Shown: one piece after another, positions 25,070 to 38,365 of the stretch | Position numbering within the stretch: position 1 is the first letter of the stretch | How the letters are laid out: each line of letters opens with the position of its first letter | DNA from: Albula goreensis | Lineage: Eukaryota; Chordata; Actinopteri; Albuliformes; Albulidae | NCBI GenBank assembly: GCA_022829145.1 | Contig: CM040765.1 | Location: forward strand, 12,696,292-12,760,291 | DNA: 64,000 nucleotides | Direction of reading: 5' to 3' | Made by a program: the position numbers and the translations under genes | Notes under the pieces: model-generated | Database searches by the model: none | What the model was told of the DNA's origin: nothing | What the model saw: the letters and a program-made list of their open reading frames with translations, nothing else

Positions 25070-25395
25070 AAAGCCCTTTTTTTGTGAAACCGCGTTCTTG
25101 CAGAGACCTCAGTAATTATCAATCCGGGATGCCGGGCTCTGACTCCGAGTGTCTGGAGGATGCTGGGATTGCAATCCCGGGCGGGGTCCCAGGGGACCCG
25201 GCCCCCTCGCTCTCCTCAACCCCCGCTTCATTATCTTGAGCCAGCCATCCGTGTCCGTCTGTTCCCGAGTGTGTCTGAGAAGACGGTCGCGCCACTGCCC
25301 TGTTGCGCTCCTCAGCTTAGCTTCTCCCACCCTTCTCCCAGCACCGTGTCTCAGTTTTGAGAATGGCGTGGATTCGATCGATGCTTGTCTTTGAC
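25070..25395. promoter_or_regulatory. Candidate G+C-rich regulatory island
   Basis: CpG-containing unique sequence with ATTATCAATCCGGGATG and CGTGGATTCGATCGATG. Several short open frames overlap in both directions, as expected of G+C-rich DNA, and none is recognised. Confidence 0.25.
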
Positions 25396-28300
25396 ATATT
25401 ACTGCATGTGTGTTTATAAAACTAGATTCAATCCAGGATTCAATCTGTGTTTTGTCTTGAACTATTAAATGTGAAGGGAAGGAATCCTCACATTAAACAT
25501 AGTTAAATTTAAGGACAAATGTTGACTCAATCCAGTCAAATGGCCAATATAGCAGTTGGTGGTAGCTGCGTCTTTGGATGGTGTTGATCATTAGACACAA
25601 TTTTTTTTTCCACTTATATGAGTTAAAGTATCTGAGATACAAATTATGCAAGGTACCATGTATCCATATCTATATGAGGTCTTTAGATTGCAGTAGTTTG
25701 CTGTACACACTGTAATGGAGTGATTTTTTCAAGGTATCCCACTCATTAACAGTCATGTAAGCTTAATTTTCAAAAATGATATAATACAGTCTGATTCTTA
25801 CTGCTTAATGAAGTGCCTACAATGATCATGTTCATTATGATTATTTAAGCCATCAATACATGTTTATTCTGGGGCTATTTTAAAAAAAATGGGTCAGCAG
25901 CAGGGTGAAAATCTAGATATTTTACAATACATGCATAGGCTATTTTAAAATGCACCAAGTATACCCGGCGCTACAGAGGCCTAGAAAATAATTAAGTTCA
26001 AAAATAGCTAAATTGGCAAGTTTTGTGAGAGAAAGTCAAAGTTACATAATGTTAAATAATGCGGATGTGGGTGTTTTTATAGAATCACACTGTATAATTT
26101 TTGGAGCTGTACTTGCGCAAATAATGTTGGGAATAAAACTGAACCTCCCTGTACTCTTATGCTTATAATAGCTCTGAAGAGCTCAGAAAATGAGCCAAGA
26201 CATGCAGTGAAATTTTCCAACATAGCTATAGATAGGCTGGCTTTCTCTTATCTATACTTACAAATGAGTACCCTGCACTAATGTTCCAAGAACCCTCATG
26301 TGACGCATTTGGCCCAATCACAGCAAAGTGTGCATCGTAATGAAAAGCTGCTTGCCCTTGCCAGTTACCTTTACATCGGCCTGCTTCTGCTCATCAATAC
26401 CTTAGGGGTTATCATTGTTATTTCAGCGATTGTTAAGATAGTGAGGAGGTGACCTACTCGCATGAGATAAGCTTTAAACAGACTTAACTCCTTTCCTTAA
26501 CTCCTTTTGATATGAAGCAGATCGTTTGATAAAACAGTAACATTTACCGGACTTTCTAACCTGAGGAAACCAAGTTTTTTTGTGACTGCATCTGTTCTAT
26601 GCTCTTATTCTCCATATTAATGAATGGAGAAGAAAGAGAACAAAGAGCTACATTCTCCTAAACAGTCTTAATTACTCCTGTAGAAGAATTATGAAGGTAT
26701 TTAGCTGGACACCGCTGAAAGCTCAATATTCCACTCTGGTTACATTGTGTTATCTTTGGCATGATATTTCAGCAGTGAATATTATGACCTGCGGTGCAAT
26801 TTTCTGAATCTGACTACATTCAATCTGTGTTAGTTTTCCTTAATAAAACATTTACTAACAAATGAACAATGTCTTTTAAATTTTAATAGAAGCTACTAAT
26901 GGTGTATTAAGCATTTATAATGTACTGTGTCATTACAGCTGGTGGGTACTGTGCATCAATGCATATCACTTTAGTTTTGCAGAAATATTTCTTGAAGTCC
27001 AATTTGGTTTTTGACTAATGTTTAGTTTCAGCTTAAATCATTAATTATCATTGATTGGTCAAGAAATGTGTGAGTAACCTTTTTCTGACATGACTAACTA
27101 CCGAGCATAAGCTCTACATCGCCTTGTTAATCAGAGAGGTGACTGGGCACAGGTGAAGAGGTGATTTAATCCTCTAGGGGCACAATTAATAAGGTGACAG
27201 GCACAGCGCAACGAATTGCAGGTTAATTGAGGTCACAGACAGCATGCATTTAACCACAATCTACCAATATTTGTTATGTAAAACAGGTAATTATGGTTAA
27301 TTTAAAGTAACACCTTATTATCTTGTTTTTGCGATACACGTATCAGAATACAATGGGCTGTGCTTTACCTGGTCCAAGCACAGGAATGTACGCAGAAACA
27401 AGTTTTCAGAGGGTAATTGGAAAAAACATAGGACAATGCAGAAAATTAAAATAGGAGAATTTGCAAAGAGAGCTCATGTTCTCAATTTAACATGCTTTTT
27501 TAAAAGCAATTATGTAAATGAAGACAGCCACATGCGATCAATTTAAATATTGTTAGCGGCTAGTAATAGCTCATTATGTGGTTAACAAGTGAATGACTGA
27601 ACAAATGTCAGTTTACAGAATGTTAAAGTTGGGCAGGTCACAATGGACATAAGTATGGCCCAACAAGTTTAACACTAAACTGGCCACAGATGTTCAGCCT
27701 TTTCTACTCAGGTACTTACTAAATACCCAATAGAATCTTTTGTTGGCTTCTTCTCTCACCTTTGCAAATGTCATATCCCTGAAAATGAGTCATGAGTTCT
27801 GTATCTGCTCTGGATACTTTCCTGCAGTCTTGATGACTCCTTTTGCCAAAGTTCATTGGGTGGTAATGGATCAGCTGAATTTGGGTACAGCTACTTGCAC
27901 GGTGAGCATTTAGAAAACCAGCGATGCTGTAAATCTAGGTTGATTGTGTGTGCTGGAAGTCTGGATGTATCTTTTAGTGCATCTTCGTATTTGTTAAAAG
28001 GGATGGTGTACCGGGATATGCAGACTGGTATTCCAGGCACCCACAGCAGTGTTCTCCTGCCTGGACCAGGCTTAACACCTGATTCCCCCAGGTGTCTGTG
28101 TGTAGAATATCCATGCTGAAGGCAGTGCTGGAGTACTCTAAGTCCTGCTACATTCAATTAAGACACTTTCCTTAAAGCTTCAGCAGCACAAGGGCTGCCT
28201 CTCCCTGCTGTCATCTGGGCTGCCATCTCTTTCTCCCTGCTGCCTCTCCACGGCACCGCTGTAAAATGGTTGCTTTTGTTCTGCTGTCTGAAAGGGCAGT

Positions 28301-28979
28301 TAAGACTCCTGATGCAAGAGCCCGAATGGAGCACGGGAGATAATGGAATCACAAACCGAATGCTGTGATGTGAACCTTGCTTAATGGAATCATTGGCTGC
28401 TGAAATGGACGCGGGGAGGGGATGCTGGGATGGGCAAAAGAGCGCCCCTTAGAGGGACCCAAAGCATGGTGCCATCTTTCCTCTGAGAAGCCTTTGCATG
28501 TAGTATTTTGTCAATGCCTTAGTGTACAGTGTAACACAGCTAAAAGGGCAGCAATAGGGGCAAAGGGAAATTGATTCTAATCCCCTTCACTTTTTCTCGA
28601 TGCCTTGCTCATTAGTCTTTTTTTAAAAAAGCAGGCTGATCAGATTACTCTTATTATTCTGACTGGAGGACAATGCATTAACCTGCATTACTGTCATCGT
28701 GTGGATTCTGTTAGTGATTAATCTGAGCCACACGTTCAGCTATTGTTCATTGTGTCAATATGACAACTCCTTGGGTTTGCATTATTAATGCCTTGGATTG
28801 TATATTCCTTCAGAACTAACTGCTACAGACAGAGGAACATGTGTAATGCAAGCAGTGGAGCAAAGGATTAGCGAGGATGATGGTGTCTTTCCGCCAGGAG
28901 TGGAGGATCTGGAGAGAACCCAGCGTTCAGCTGGAATGAAATGAAAGATTGAAAAAGAAGGCCTCGGGTCCCCGAGCAC

Positions 28980-29680
28980 AGCATTCCCTGGGATGGTTCA
29001 GCCCACCGGTTCAACGGGATTCTCGGATCGATAATTCCCGAGCCGCCGAGATGAGGTAAATCAGCACCCTTCGAGTGGAAAGATTTTCGGTTTTAACTCG
29101 ATGAGGGAGACGGCGGTAACCGAATTAAAGGGGGGAGGAGGGGGGAGACGGGGGTCTGGGGGCCATGGACTGCGACGCACGGTTATCTCCAAACGACGGT
29201 CCCCGCCGTGCGTCACCGCCAACTATCGACCCCAATCTCGGCGCAATCTCGTCAGAGCCGACACGCGTTGACCCCCCGCGCCTCCCTTCTTTTGTCGCCG
29301 TCCCGTTCTACAAAGAGCTCCAGATGAAGCGATTTCAAAGTGAGCTGACCTTGAGGCCAAGCAGGCTGGCTCGGGTGGTGCAGGAGAATGGGGGCGGGTG
29401 AGTGGGAGGGGGGGCCAGTGACGGGGGTGTTACAGAGCCCATCAAATGAGCGGGGGCATAAAAATAGCATCCGAAGCAATTAAGCAGCAATCTAATCAGC
29501 CGCCCCTGCAGACGAACTGATAATTCCGATTTGATATTCTCCGGGCTCCCCAGACCACTTGCTCATCATCTACCCTGAGTTTAATTGCATTTCTTTCCCC
29601 CCTTCCCTCTCACCTCCCTGTTGGCTGTCTCCATCCTGCCAGAGATGAAGGAGCTGGCGACATCTGCTCCTGTCATTTTA
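28980..29680. promoter_or_regulatory. Candidate CpG-rich regulatory island
   Basis: 700 bp with high CpG content, then a homeodomain-rich segment: AGCAATTAAGCAGCAATCTA with ATCAGCC, followed by CTGATAATTCCG. This layout (CpG-dense block beside TAAT-rich block) resembles a developmental enhancer or promoter. Open frames are overlapping and unrecognised. Confidence 0.3.
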
Positions 29681-32600
29681 CACCCCTAGAAATAAAGAAA
29701 TGAACCTTCCGGAAGCCTCACTTGTGGTTTTTAAGAGTGGGTTTGCTGTAAACTGGTTTAATAGCCTGTTTTCCACACCCCGGTCTGGGGACGTGACACA
29801 GAATTTCCCCAAACTCTTCTTCACCCACAGCAGCAGTATTGTTCATCAAGCCTCAGGCCATGAGAGATCATTGACCTTTTAAAAGGACCCATGAAAGCTT
29901 GCTGCGCTCAGGATGTGAGGTAATCACGGCAAACAAGGAAAGAAGGATCAGTAGTAGTGATGGGTGTGTGGGTGAAAATTGTTTTTGGTGCTGTTGTCAA
30001 TGTTTTTCAGAACAAATGTTCTCATCTGAGAGGATGTGCTTCTTTACAAAGCCCCCCAATTTTATCTTGTACTTTGTTAAAAATCTTATTTTTCTTGGTT
30101 GTGACCTTACCTCTTTGACTGGCCATCAGCAGCTATCTTCAAGGGTGGTAAACATACGACAGGGTGGGTGTGTGAAGGTGGGAGTGGCAGAGATTCTCCC
30201 AAACCAGGATTACTCTGGCACTCTACACCACATCAAACCATGCCCTTCATAGTGCCTTCAATTAGGTGTTACAAGAATAGCACATGAAGTTGCATATCAG
30301 GGGAAGACACACTTGGATTTATATTTCCAAACAGGATTACTAACCAAGGGGAAGTGTGGATCCTTTGTGGCTCAAAACAAATGAGACGCAAGACAGATGG
30401 TGCAATGGCCAGCATATCCATTCTAAATAATAATATGAATAATATGATAAAATGGTCACTGCTAAACTAACACAATTGGAGTTTATATTCCCAAAACCAC
30501 AAAAGGTAAAGAGTAAAACGAACTCTATTCGAGCTGATGTAACACTGAACATTTACTGTGTAGGTGTACAGGCCTCCAGCCACGGTCCCTGAATTGACCT
30601 TTATCTGGTTGGAACAGGGGTTGGGTCAGAAGATGAGGTTGGTTTCTTGTTATGTCACAGGTGATGTTAGCCGTGCCTGAACTGCCAGTGTTTTTGATTG
30701 AATTTATGATTTGTGCTATAGCCAGAACAATGGAGTGAGTGTAAGCTAAATGCAAAAACCTTTTACAGGTGCACGCATAGTTTAAATATCTCCTTGGCCG
30801 TTCGATCAAGATTTTTGTTTTTAAATTTGACTTATAAATACATGGTGTGTACAGCTTTTTCAATGCAATTTTTGCATTCAATAATTTTAGATACACCAGT
30901 CCAAGTCAAGGCTTGGTTATGAAGCTCATCCACCTCAAGTCAAATTGCAGCACAGGTTGCATTTTTTAAAAATAAGCTAACACAGATAATTTACAGCTAG
31001 CATCTAGAATCCCAGCTAAAATGAAAACCATTAGTACTTTTGTTCAAGATGTATGATTATACTTGAAAGTATTGTATTGTGTTAATTGACAGGAGTAGAC
31101 AGGTCAAGCAAGAGAAGAGAAGTTAAGAAGATTTGATTTTCACTTTTGTGTCTGGAGAAAAAAGATGGAGACGGAGCAGCTGTTACACATTGATTCTGAG
31201 AGAGTGTATTCTGCATCCACTCATATTAGGTCCACAGTAATCTCTTACAGTACCACAAATTTTAATTGTGTTTGTACAGGTGGGCTACCTAAAAACTAAA
31301 TTTAATCTTTAATTGCATTATCAACAGCCACCTACATTGATGCTGAAATTATACTTTAGTGTCCATATCTTTGGCTGTTTCTTGAAATAAATAATTATTT
31401 AATTATTCTTTATAAAATTGCTTTCCAGAAAGTGTGGGAGATGTTCAGGCACGAGCTGGTGCATTATGGGTAATTTAGCTCTGTCAGAAGGAAGCTGTGT
31501 GGTGTGGAGAGCAGACAAATTATCAGCAGGGAAAATGGCTCACTCACACCAAATGGGTTATTGGCTTTGTAATAATGAAACGCCTTTCTGGCAATTATGC
31601 AGACATTGTAGAGAGACACATTAGAAAGAGTTTTGCCTCACACTTTTATTCAGCTGAAGATCCACAAGCGGATGATTGCCTTTAAATTGACCTTAGTCTA
31701 TTAAAGCAGCAGAGATGTGTTTGTGTTCAGAAAGTTGAGATAGGTTTTATTTCTGCTGCCTTGCAAGTATATTTATTCAATACCAATTTAAATCTGAATT
31801 ACATTTATGTTCTGTTAGGTGAAATAAAAACGTCTCTCTTATTTCAGGTTACAGTTTATAAATTACCTTTAATGCAGACGTAATTTTGCTACTTGAAATC
31901 CAGCTCCTGTATGCACAAAACATCTTGGGTCAGCTTAGCCTTTTAGCTCATAATGGAGAACTTCAGACTATAGACAGGAGAAACCTGATCATAGGCCAGC
32001 AGTCCTCCTCTCAGACACTTCATAAACACAGTCACTGGGTCAGTTGTTGAAATTCAAATCAATAATTTTTTGCATTGGTTGTATTTTTTATATTGATTGG
32101 AAATTGATCTCATAATGTGTGGTTAAAAAAATATATTCATATTTTGTAGAATTAACATTGGACTGTTATCTTGAGTACCGTAGGAATGAAAAAATAACAG
32201 ATGGTGTAAAAAATGAAACATGTTCAAAAGGTGAATAATAATTGAAAAGGAGGGGGTAAGCTTTGAATTGCTGCTAGTGAAAGTTTATTGATTTCTTGAG
32301 GTGCAAATGCTTCAATGATGAAACATGCATTGCTTTTTATATCTCTTTAATAATGAACCGCAGTGTTCTTTCAGCTGCAGGATAGGTGATTCAGGATAAC
32401 AAAGTTAAAGTCAACTAATTTTATAAGTAATGTAATGCTTTGGAAACTTATAAAACAGCAGTAATAAATGAGTCTTTTTAATTACTGCTGTTGGAGGCAT
32501 AACCTTTTGATTGGAAAGAAAATCTTGGCTCAATTTAGATTTATTTCTGAGTATTGTGCACGAAGGGAACTGGAAGCTGGTCGTTGCTTGAAAAAACCTT

Positions 32601-33709
32601 TTGATACCCTCTGGTAATTGAATCCTTTATTATCAATCTCTACTGGAGGTAATTACTAATCTTTGGAATTTGTGTGATTTTGCAGCAGCTCTCTGGGTTT
32701 CCTATTGTGACTTCAATTTTTGAGGTTATAATAAAAAAAAATACATACAGCTGTGCTGAAAACAATTTGCTATAATTTCCTGAGTTTCGGTGAGTATATT
32801 GAGGTAGGCAGTGGTAGAGAGAAGTTAAATATGGAAGAAACAAGAATTGAATATGTGCTCCAAACTCACCAGATGCCAGGACAAGTCATTTTATCGTAAT
32901 GCATATTGATCCAAAGATATAATCTTGGCCTCCTAACAATGGTTTTTCCCTGTACATGTATACAATTTGTACCTCAAACACCTGAAGGCATGCAATATTT
33001 AAAAGTGTAATAACTAATGTACATTTTTCATGTCAATGGCCCTGTGCTGTGTTTCTGAGCGCTACAATGCTGCTTTGCTCTCACTATCAGACCTCAATCG
33101 AACATACTGTATGTCCCTGTGATCTCTCAACATGGCACTTTATCCCATACAGCAAGACTCCCTCCCTGTGTTTCCCCCATCTTAAGAAGAGACATAAAGG
33201 CCTAATGATGATCCATGGCCCTTAGCTGGATTGCTCTCTCTGCTGCCTCATGCATTCCGTCACTGTCAGACTCCCAGCGAGTGCAACTCTCTTCAGCCCG
33301 AAATCGCATCACATGTCCTTGTCGATGTCTGCCTTCACCATCTTCATCTGGTTGCTGGCAGGAGGTCACTTCTGATCAGTTAAGGTCTACATTTCTCTAA
33401 ATTTTGTGGTGGCCCTGAAGAGTAAACCACCACCAAAAGAAATCCCAAGGAACAGAGACCAGCTCAGAGAGGGAAGTCAGTTTAGCAGCACAGAATTTCA
33501 CATTGAAAAAAATCAAGCAATAAAAAATACTGAAACACATACTCTTTCCACATTTCCCCTGAAGCTGGATGGGCCTGTTGTTGAAAATCTTTTTTTTGTT
33601 TATAAAGCTTTTTCTAACTTCCTGTGGCTTATAGAAGGAGAAAGCTTGAGTGCACAGGACTTATAATTCTGATTTGTGGAATGATCTCACTTTTTATTTC
33701 TTTTTTTGC

Positions 33710-33733
33710 TCTCTCTCGCTTTCTCTCTCTCTC
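33710..33733. repeat. (TC)n simple repeat / polypyrimidine tract
   Basis: CT-rich run directly before the AG at 33736-33737; it could equally serve as the pyrimidine tract of the acceptor there. Confidence 0.7.
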
Positions 33734-33737
33734 ACAG

Positions 33738-33854
33738 AATCAAGTACTGAGGTTATTAGGTGCTTGATAGAGCCAGGCTGCTGGAGGAAAAAGTCCCTCG
33801 ACTACATGGAGCAGTTCAGAGAGTCCCTTCAGAACTTCCTCCAGTGTCTGCCAG
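33738..33854 (+). other. Possible coding exon of an unidentified plus-strand gene
   Basis: 117 nt between a long pyrimidine tract plus CACAG acceptor and a GCCAG|GTGAGG donor. Exactly one frame is open, entered and left in phase 1: SSTEVIRCLIEPGCWRKKSL then DYMEQFRESLQNFLQCLPG; both other frames have stops. The splice sites, symmetric phase and amphipathic composition are exon-like. I do not recognise the protein and found no confident partner exon. Confidence 0.35.
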
Positions 33855-35710
33855 GTGAGGTGAGGTGGGGTGGGGTGGAGTCTCCAGGGTAGTGCTGTAC
33901 TGGAGATCTTTGCTCTCTGAACATGACATACTGGACAGATCTGCTGCAGTAGTGATACACGGGGTTGGAGGGACAGAGCTATGGAACAAAATGATGTGTT
34001 TTAAACTATATCTGATATAGGTGATATTTCAGATTAGTATATAACTGATACATTTGGTAATCTGTACACTTATGATTTATAAGAAATTGCATTTAAAGAG
34101 AAACTGGAACTTGCTTCTTATTGGTCACAGATGAAGCATGCTGGGAAGCTTACATTCAAATCCAATGCAGGGGGAATCTGACATAGGTGGCTCAGGACAA
34201 ATCTGATCCATATGCTGGTTCTCGTGTTCAGACCTTAATTGGAGAATGTGCTGTTTAAGTGCTAATTGTGCCTGAAGGAGTCCATTTAACAGACCCTTGA
34301 TGATCCTCTCATCTCCTTTGATTACCCAGGTGATCACTGCAAAAGATACGTGAGCTCTCCATTGACCTTCCTGCTTAAATTAAAGGAAATTAAATGAAGT
34401 AATGTCTTCCCAGATCGCTGGCTAATGCAGGACTTTAGTCAGGCACAGATGAAGGTGCAAAGTGGCCTGCTAGCCCTGGAGGCCTGGCGCTCGTCTTAAG
34501 TTCTCCAGTATCTCTAACAACAGGTGGCATTCTTCTGGGCTGCAGACCCCACTTCACACTCCTCGGCTCCTGCGGGAACGATGCATTGGGATGCATGGAA
34601 TCCCATAAGCCTCGCTGCCGTTTCCATTAGTATGACTGATGTCTCTCGTCCCCCGTTCCAGAGCCCCCTCCTCAATTACACCAATTGTCTGATCGGTTTG
34701 GTTTTGCATGTGAATGGAACCGGAGAGTTCACTTCAATGTCACTCGTGCAGGCAGAGTGTGTTCTCAGCCCCAAGTAAGCCTGGGGAGGCGAGAGGGTGG
34801 AAGAGGGGAACGGGAGAGAAGAGGACGGGGGGTTTAGGGCTACATTTTTTTTCCTCCGACGTTTGGTTCCTAGACGTGTCAAATTTTAAATCAACTGAAA
34901 TTGCGTTATTAAATTTGCATAAGCTCATTTCCATACAAAGCAGAGCCCCCGAGTTTGATTCATGCACATTCATCAACCGCTGACACACACAGGGACGAGC
35001 AGGTGAACACACACTGGGGCTGCGGGCCTAAAACTAGCTTCCTTATTTGCAGTCGTCTAATTAACAAGCTATTTTAAAAAATGATGTCCCTGGTCCTGAC
35101 ACAGATGGAAAGGAGGCTGACATCATGTCTCCTCTTTAGGACTTCAAAAAAAGTCCCTTCATTACTGTTAGCCTTCAGTCACGACAGTCAGCATGAAAGT
35201 ATTCCTGGAACTGTGCACTGATACGAATTTGCACCCAAAGTTCATGCTGTTACACTGCGTCATTTATTTAATTTAGCCACCAATGTGGCTGCCATCTTGC
35301 AGAATGTGTACAGTTGGCTGTGTCCTTTTCCCCTCCATTTTCTCACCTTGTTTTCTTATCTCACATATGTGGAATCCTAAATCTCTGATCTCATTAAACT
35401 GTGTTGAAGTTTCCTTGTCATACAGTGCCTTTGAAAACTCCCAAGTTCATGCTGTTCCTCTTCTTCAGAACAATGACATTTTTATAACGCTATTAATATT
35501 TCAGCTTTGAAAAATTGAGAGTATAAGTATGAAGTGTTTGATCATGTGTGATATTTTGATCCTACCTGGATCTTCATCAGACCTCTGTACTTGGCTCTCA
35601 GGTATTGTAGCTCTGATAAAAACAGCTTTTCTCTTCCTTTCTGTAAAAACCCTTCTCTCTGTTTTTATCCTCACTCAGTATTCATTGTCCATTTCTACCA
35701 TGTCCTAGGT

Positions 35711-35913
35711 TTTTTTCTGTATCCACTGCGGAGTGCCAGTCCTAAACCAGACACCGCTGGATGCCTTACCTCACCCCATACCCCCAGCCCAGGATTGAAG
35801 GTGTCCCACCTGGGCAGAGTGCACACCCAAATTCCCCCTCTGGAGCCAGCTCAGGGCAAGAGGGTCCACAGAGGGCCACCCCGTGTGGTCTGTGGAGGAT
35901 GTGGCTGTCAGAG
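35711..35913 (+). other. Possible exon of an unidentified plus-strand transcript
   Basis: Bounded by a weak acceptor (ATGTCCTAG) and a fair donor (CAGAG|GTTAGT). One frame is open throughout, containing KVSHLGRVHTQIPPLEP and PPRVVCGGCGCQR; another opens from an ATG at 35761 (MPYLTPYPQPRIEGV). Proline-rich and unrecognised. It may be non-coding. Confidence 0.2.
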
Positions 35914-36439
35914 GTTAGTCACCGTGCACAAGCACTGGCTCGCATTCTCTCACTGACTCCAGCTCCGGATTGACCCACAGCGTCTCCATCACCTCTCTAC
36001 ACACAGAAAACCTCCATCTTTTCCCAAAGTCCAGTATTTATACCATCCACCCACTGAGGCGCTGAGAGCTACTTGCTAGCCTCTAGCTTCTGTGTTAACA
36101 TCTCCCTGTCTGCGCAGTTCCCACTCTCTCCTTCCCCCTTCTTTCCTCTTTCCTCTCCTCCGCTGTCTCAGGTAAGTGATTGGTCGATGCCTGACATACT
36201 TTCACACCCCCTTCTTACCCTCCACCCCCTCTTCTGCCCTCTTCCCAATCGGCACTCTCTTTCCAGCACCTGTCTCTCCCCTCCCGCTGGCTAACCTCCC
36301 AGGTAAACGATCGATCGACGCAAAACCCACCCTCTCCCTCCTTCCCGCTTTATCTCCCGCTGTGTCCTATGGCTTTTTATTCCTATGTGATGGTAGACCT
36401 GGGCTCATGTAGGGGTAGAAGCCACTAAACACACGGTGA

Positions 36440-36860
36440 GAGGTCAACGTGAAGACACCCGCGGCAGGGTCAGGAAGAGCCTCGCAGCCCAAACAGGGGC
36501 TCGTCCCCGCTCCTAACGACATCGAGCCGCTCATCTTACCAGGAGGCCTAGATTGAAAGTGCTCTTCAAAAAGGACTCACGTTAACTGCTGCGAAGGGGT
36601 GTGAATTGCTCTGTGACTGAACTCATTCTCATTTTCCTGCAGAGCAAAGAGCCATTTGCTCTCCCCCGTTGCTTTTGTAAGATTAAATAAGCATCTTGTT
36701 GCATTCATACCGAGGCTTTATGAAAGTGATTCATTTTTTAGGGGGGAAACATTCTGTAGGCGCACGGATTAGTGGCCAGAACGTTAAATGCTGGCATGTC
36801 GGACTCTCTCCCTGAAATAGCTGTGGACAGATTTGGCACTTTTATAAGGAGAATCGGTCA
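36440..36860. promoter_or_regulatory. Candidate regulatory island
   Basis: Unique sequence with CpGs at its start (ACACCCGCGGCAGGGTC, ACGACATCGAGCCGC) running into TAAATAAGCATCTTGTTGC and CACGGATTAGTGGCC. No coding sense. The preceding 36.1-36.4 kb is pyrimidine-rich. Confidence 0.22.
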
Positions 36861-37798
36861 TTTCACTGTGTGGAACAGAATGTGATGTCACTCCCTGTCA
36901 TGCCTCATAGTCCTCTAATTACCATCCAGATCACTCTCTCAGCCCATTAAATTCCTATCTCAGGCTTATACCTCATGCACTTATTTCACATATACTTTAC
37001 ACTCTAATTGTATTTGCACCATACAAACCCTGTATTAATCTTTTGGCATACATATAAATCCTGAATGAAAAAAAAACTATTAATTCAGTTCAATACTTCA
37101 GTGTATGTATGATACATTTTATTTTTATGAGTCTAGGGTTCAAATGTATGTTACAGAAAGAAAAAGTAAAGAAAGGACCACAGTGATCTGTCTGTATCCA
37201 TGTAGAGTTAAGCAATGCTGCCGCAGTGGAAGCTAAGTTAGACCTCATTGTTGCTTGTTTTTCTGCCTGGGAGAGAAAGCTGAATGCATAAATCTCTGAC
37301 TTGAGTCATCATTTACCCCGGAGTATTATATCTCAAAGTTTCAGTATCATGAAATGAAAGGAACTGAAAATATCAGGAGCTTTGATTTTGAAAAACATGT
37401 TTTTTTTAGGCTGCTATAGTTGATATCTTCCTACCCTGCTGTGACTCCACCTGGTTTTCTCTCTCTGTTGCACAGAAACTAACTCCTCTCCTTTTCTCAG
37501 ATATTTTTAGATATTTCTCTTGTATTTAAAAACGACAATAAAATACTATGAACTTCCTTTGTGCTCTGTTTTTTGTCCTCCAGTGTGTTATTTTGAACCC
37601 AGTACTCATATGCATGTACACATGTATGAGCACACAAAATAATGATCCTGTTATACAGCTGCAACAGGCCCGACTTCACCTGCCTGTACCATTATCGTAC
37701 AAGTAGTGCGAGTGAGGATGCAAACCTCTATAATCATGCCTTCTGGCAATTAATAAATTGCTTTAAAATGCTTAGAAGAGACCAGAAATAGCAGCTGA

Positions 37799-38110
37799 GA
37801 CCTGTGGTGACTCTGGATAACTCTACACTGGCTGCCTCCTACTCTGTGCAGCCCACAAACTGCAGATTCTTCATCAATAATGAAGTAAGAATCTGTCGCA
37901 CCCTCACCACCTACTCAATCCTGCTGTCGGTCCAGGCCCCGCTGTCTCTTTTGTTCTTGTTTTGTTCTGCTTCCCTTTTGACTTATTCTGTTTGATTTGA
38001 TGTTTTATTTTTTGTTTTTCCTTTGGATCTTGTTGCTAACTGTTGCGTACTTGGAAATGCACTTTGAGAATGCATTAAAAAGTCACTGTATAAATAAAAT
38101 GGATTTATTT
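37799..38110 (+). mobile_element. LINE 3' end relic
   Basis: A CACTGGCTGCCTCCTACTC block and a T-rich stretch lead to the tail TGCACTTTGAGAATGCATTA then TCACTGTATAAATAAAATGG, which is the typical 3' end of L2/Rex-like fish LINEs and the SINEs that borrow it (intact form near CTTTGAG...GCTATATAAATAA). No open reading frame survives. Confidence 0.5.
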
Positions 38111-38159
38111 GGTTTTTATTTTTTCCACTGTGCTGTCGGGACTCCTGGCTGGCTGAGGC

Positions 38160-38365
38160 TGAGCTTGTAACCCCCACCACGACACTATCCCCCCTCCCCC
38201 AGGTCGATGCGGCTCGTTGTGAACCCAGCTGCTCAGCATCCCAGAACACGCCATTGTTTTGCCTCTGCTCACCTCGTTCCGCTGGCTGTTGATTGCTGCT
38301 TGCATTAAATCCAACACCCTGGTGCCAGCCTCCCGTACGCTGGAGAGTGAACTGGGTAGAAAAGC
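38160..38365 (+). mobile_element. LINE reverse transcriptase C-terminal relic (L2-like)
   Basis: Translating the plus strand gives VLPLLTSFRWLLIAACIKSN then TLVPASRTL, which follows the fish L2-like LINE motif of the form LRSLRWLPVAARIxFKTLVLAYRA. Upstream DNA includes AGCTGCTCAGCATCCCAGAA. Together with the adjacent 3' tail it may be a rearranged pair of fragments, since the coding piece lies downstream of the tail. Confidence 0.55.

Larger units (their letters stand above)
21961..37798. other. Gene-poor region with scattered islands
   Basis: 16 kb without a recognised protein gene. It contains the islands near 23.3, 25.1, 29.0 and 36.4 kb and the possible plus-strand exons at 33.74 and 35.71 kb, listed separately, and a T18 run at 22471. 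The rest is A+T-rich with no identified repeats, RNA genes or coding exons. Confidence 0.5.

Noticed and set aside
27856..28157. Opposed 87/88-codon open frames
   Set aside because: The sequence looks unique and mildly protein-like, but no motif, splice signals or known repeat could be named.
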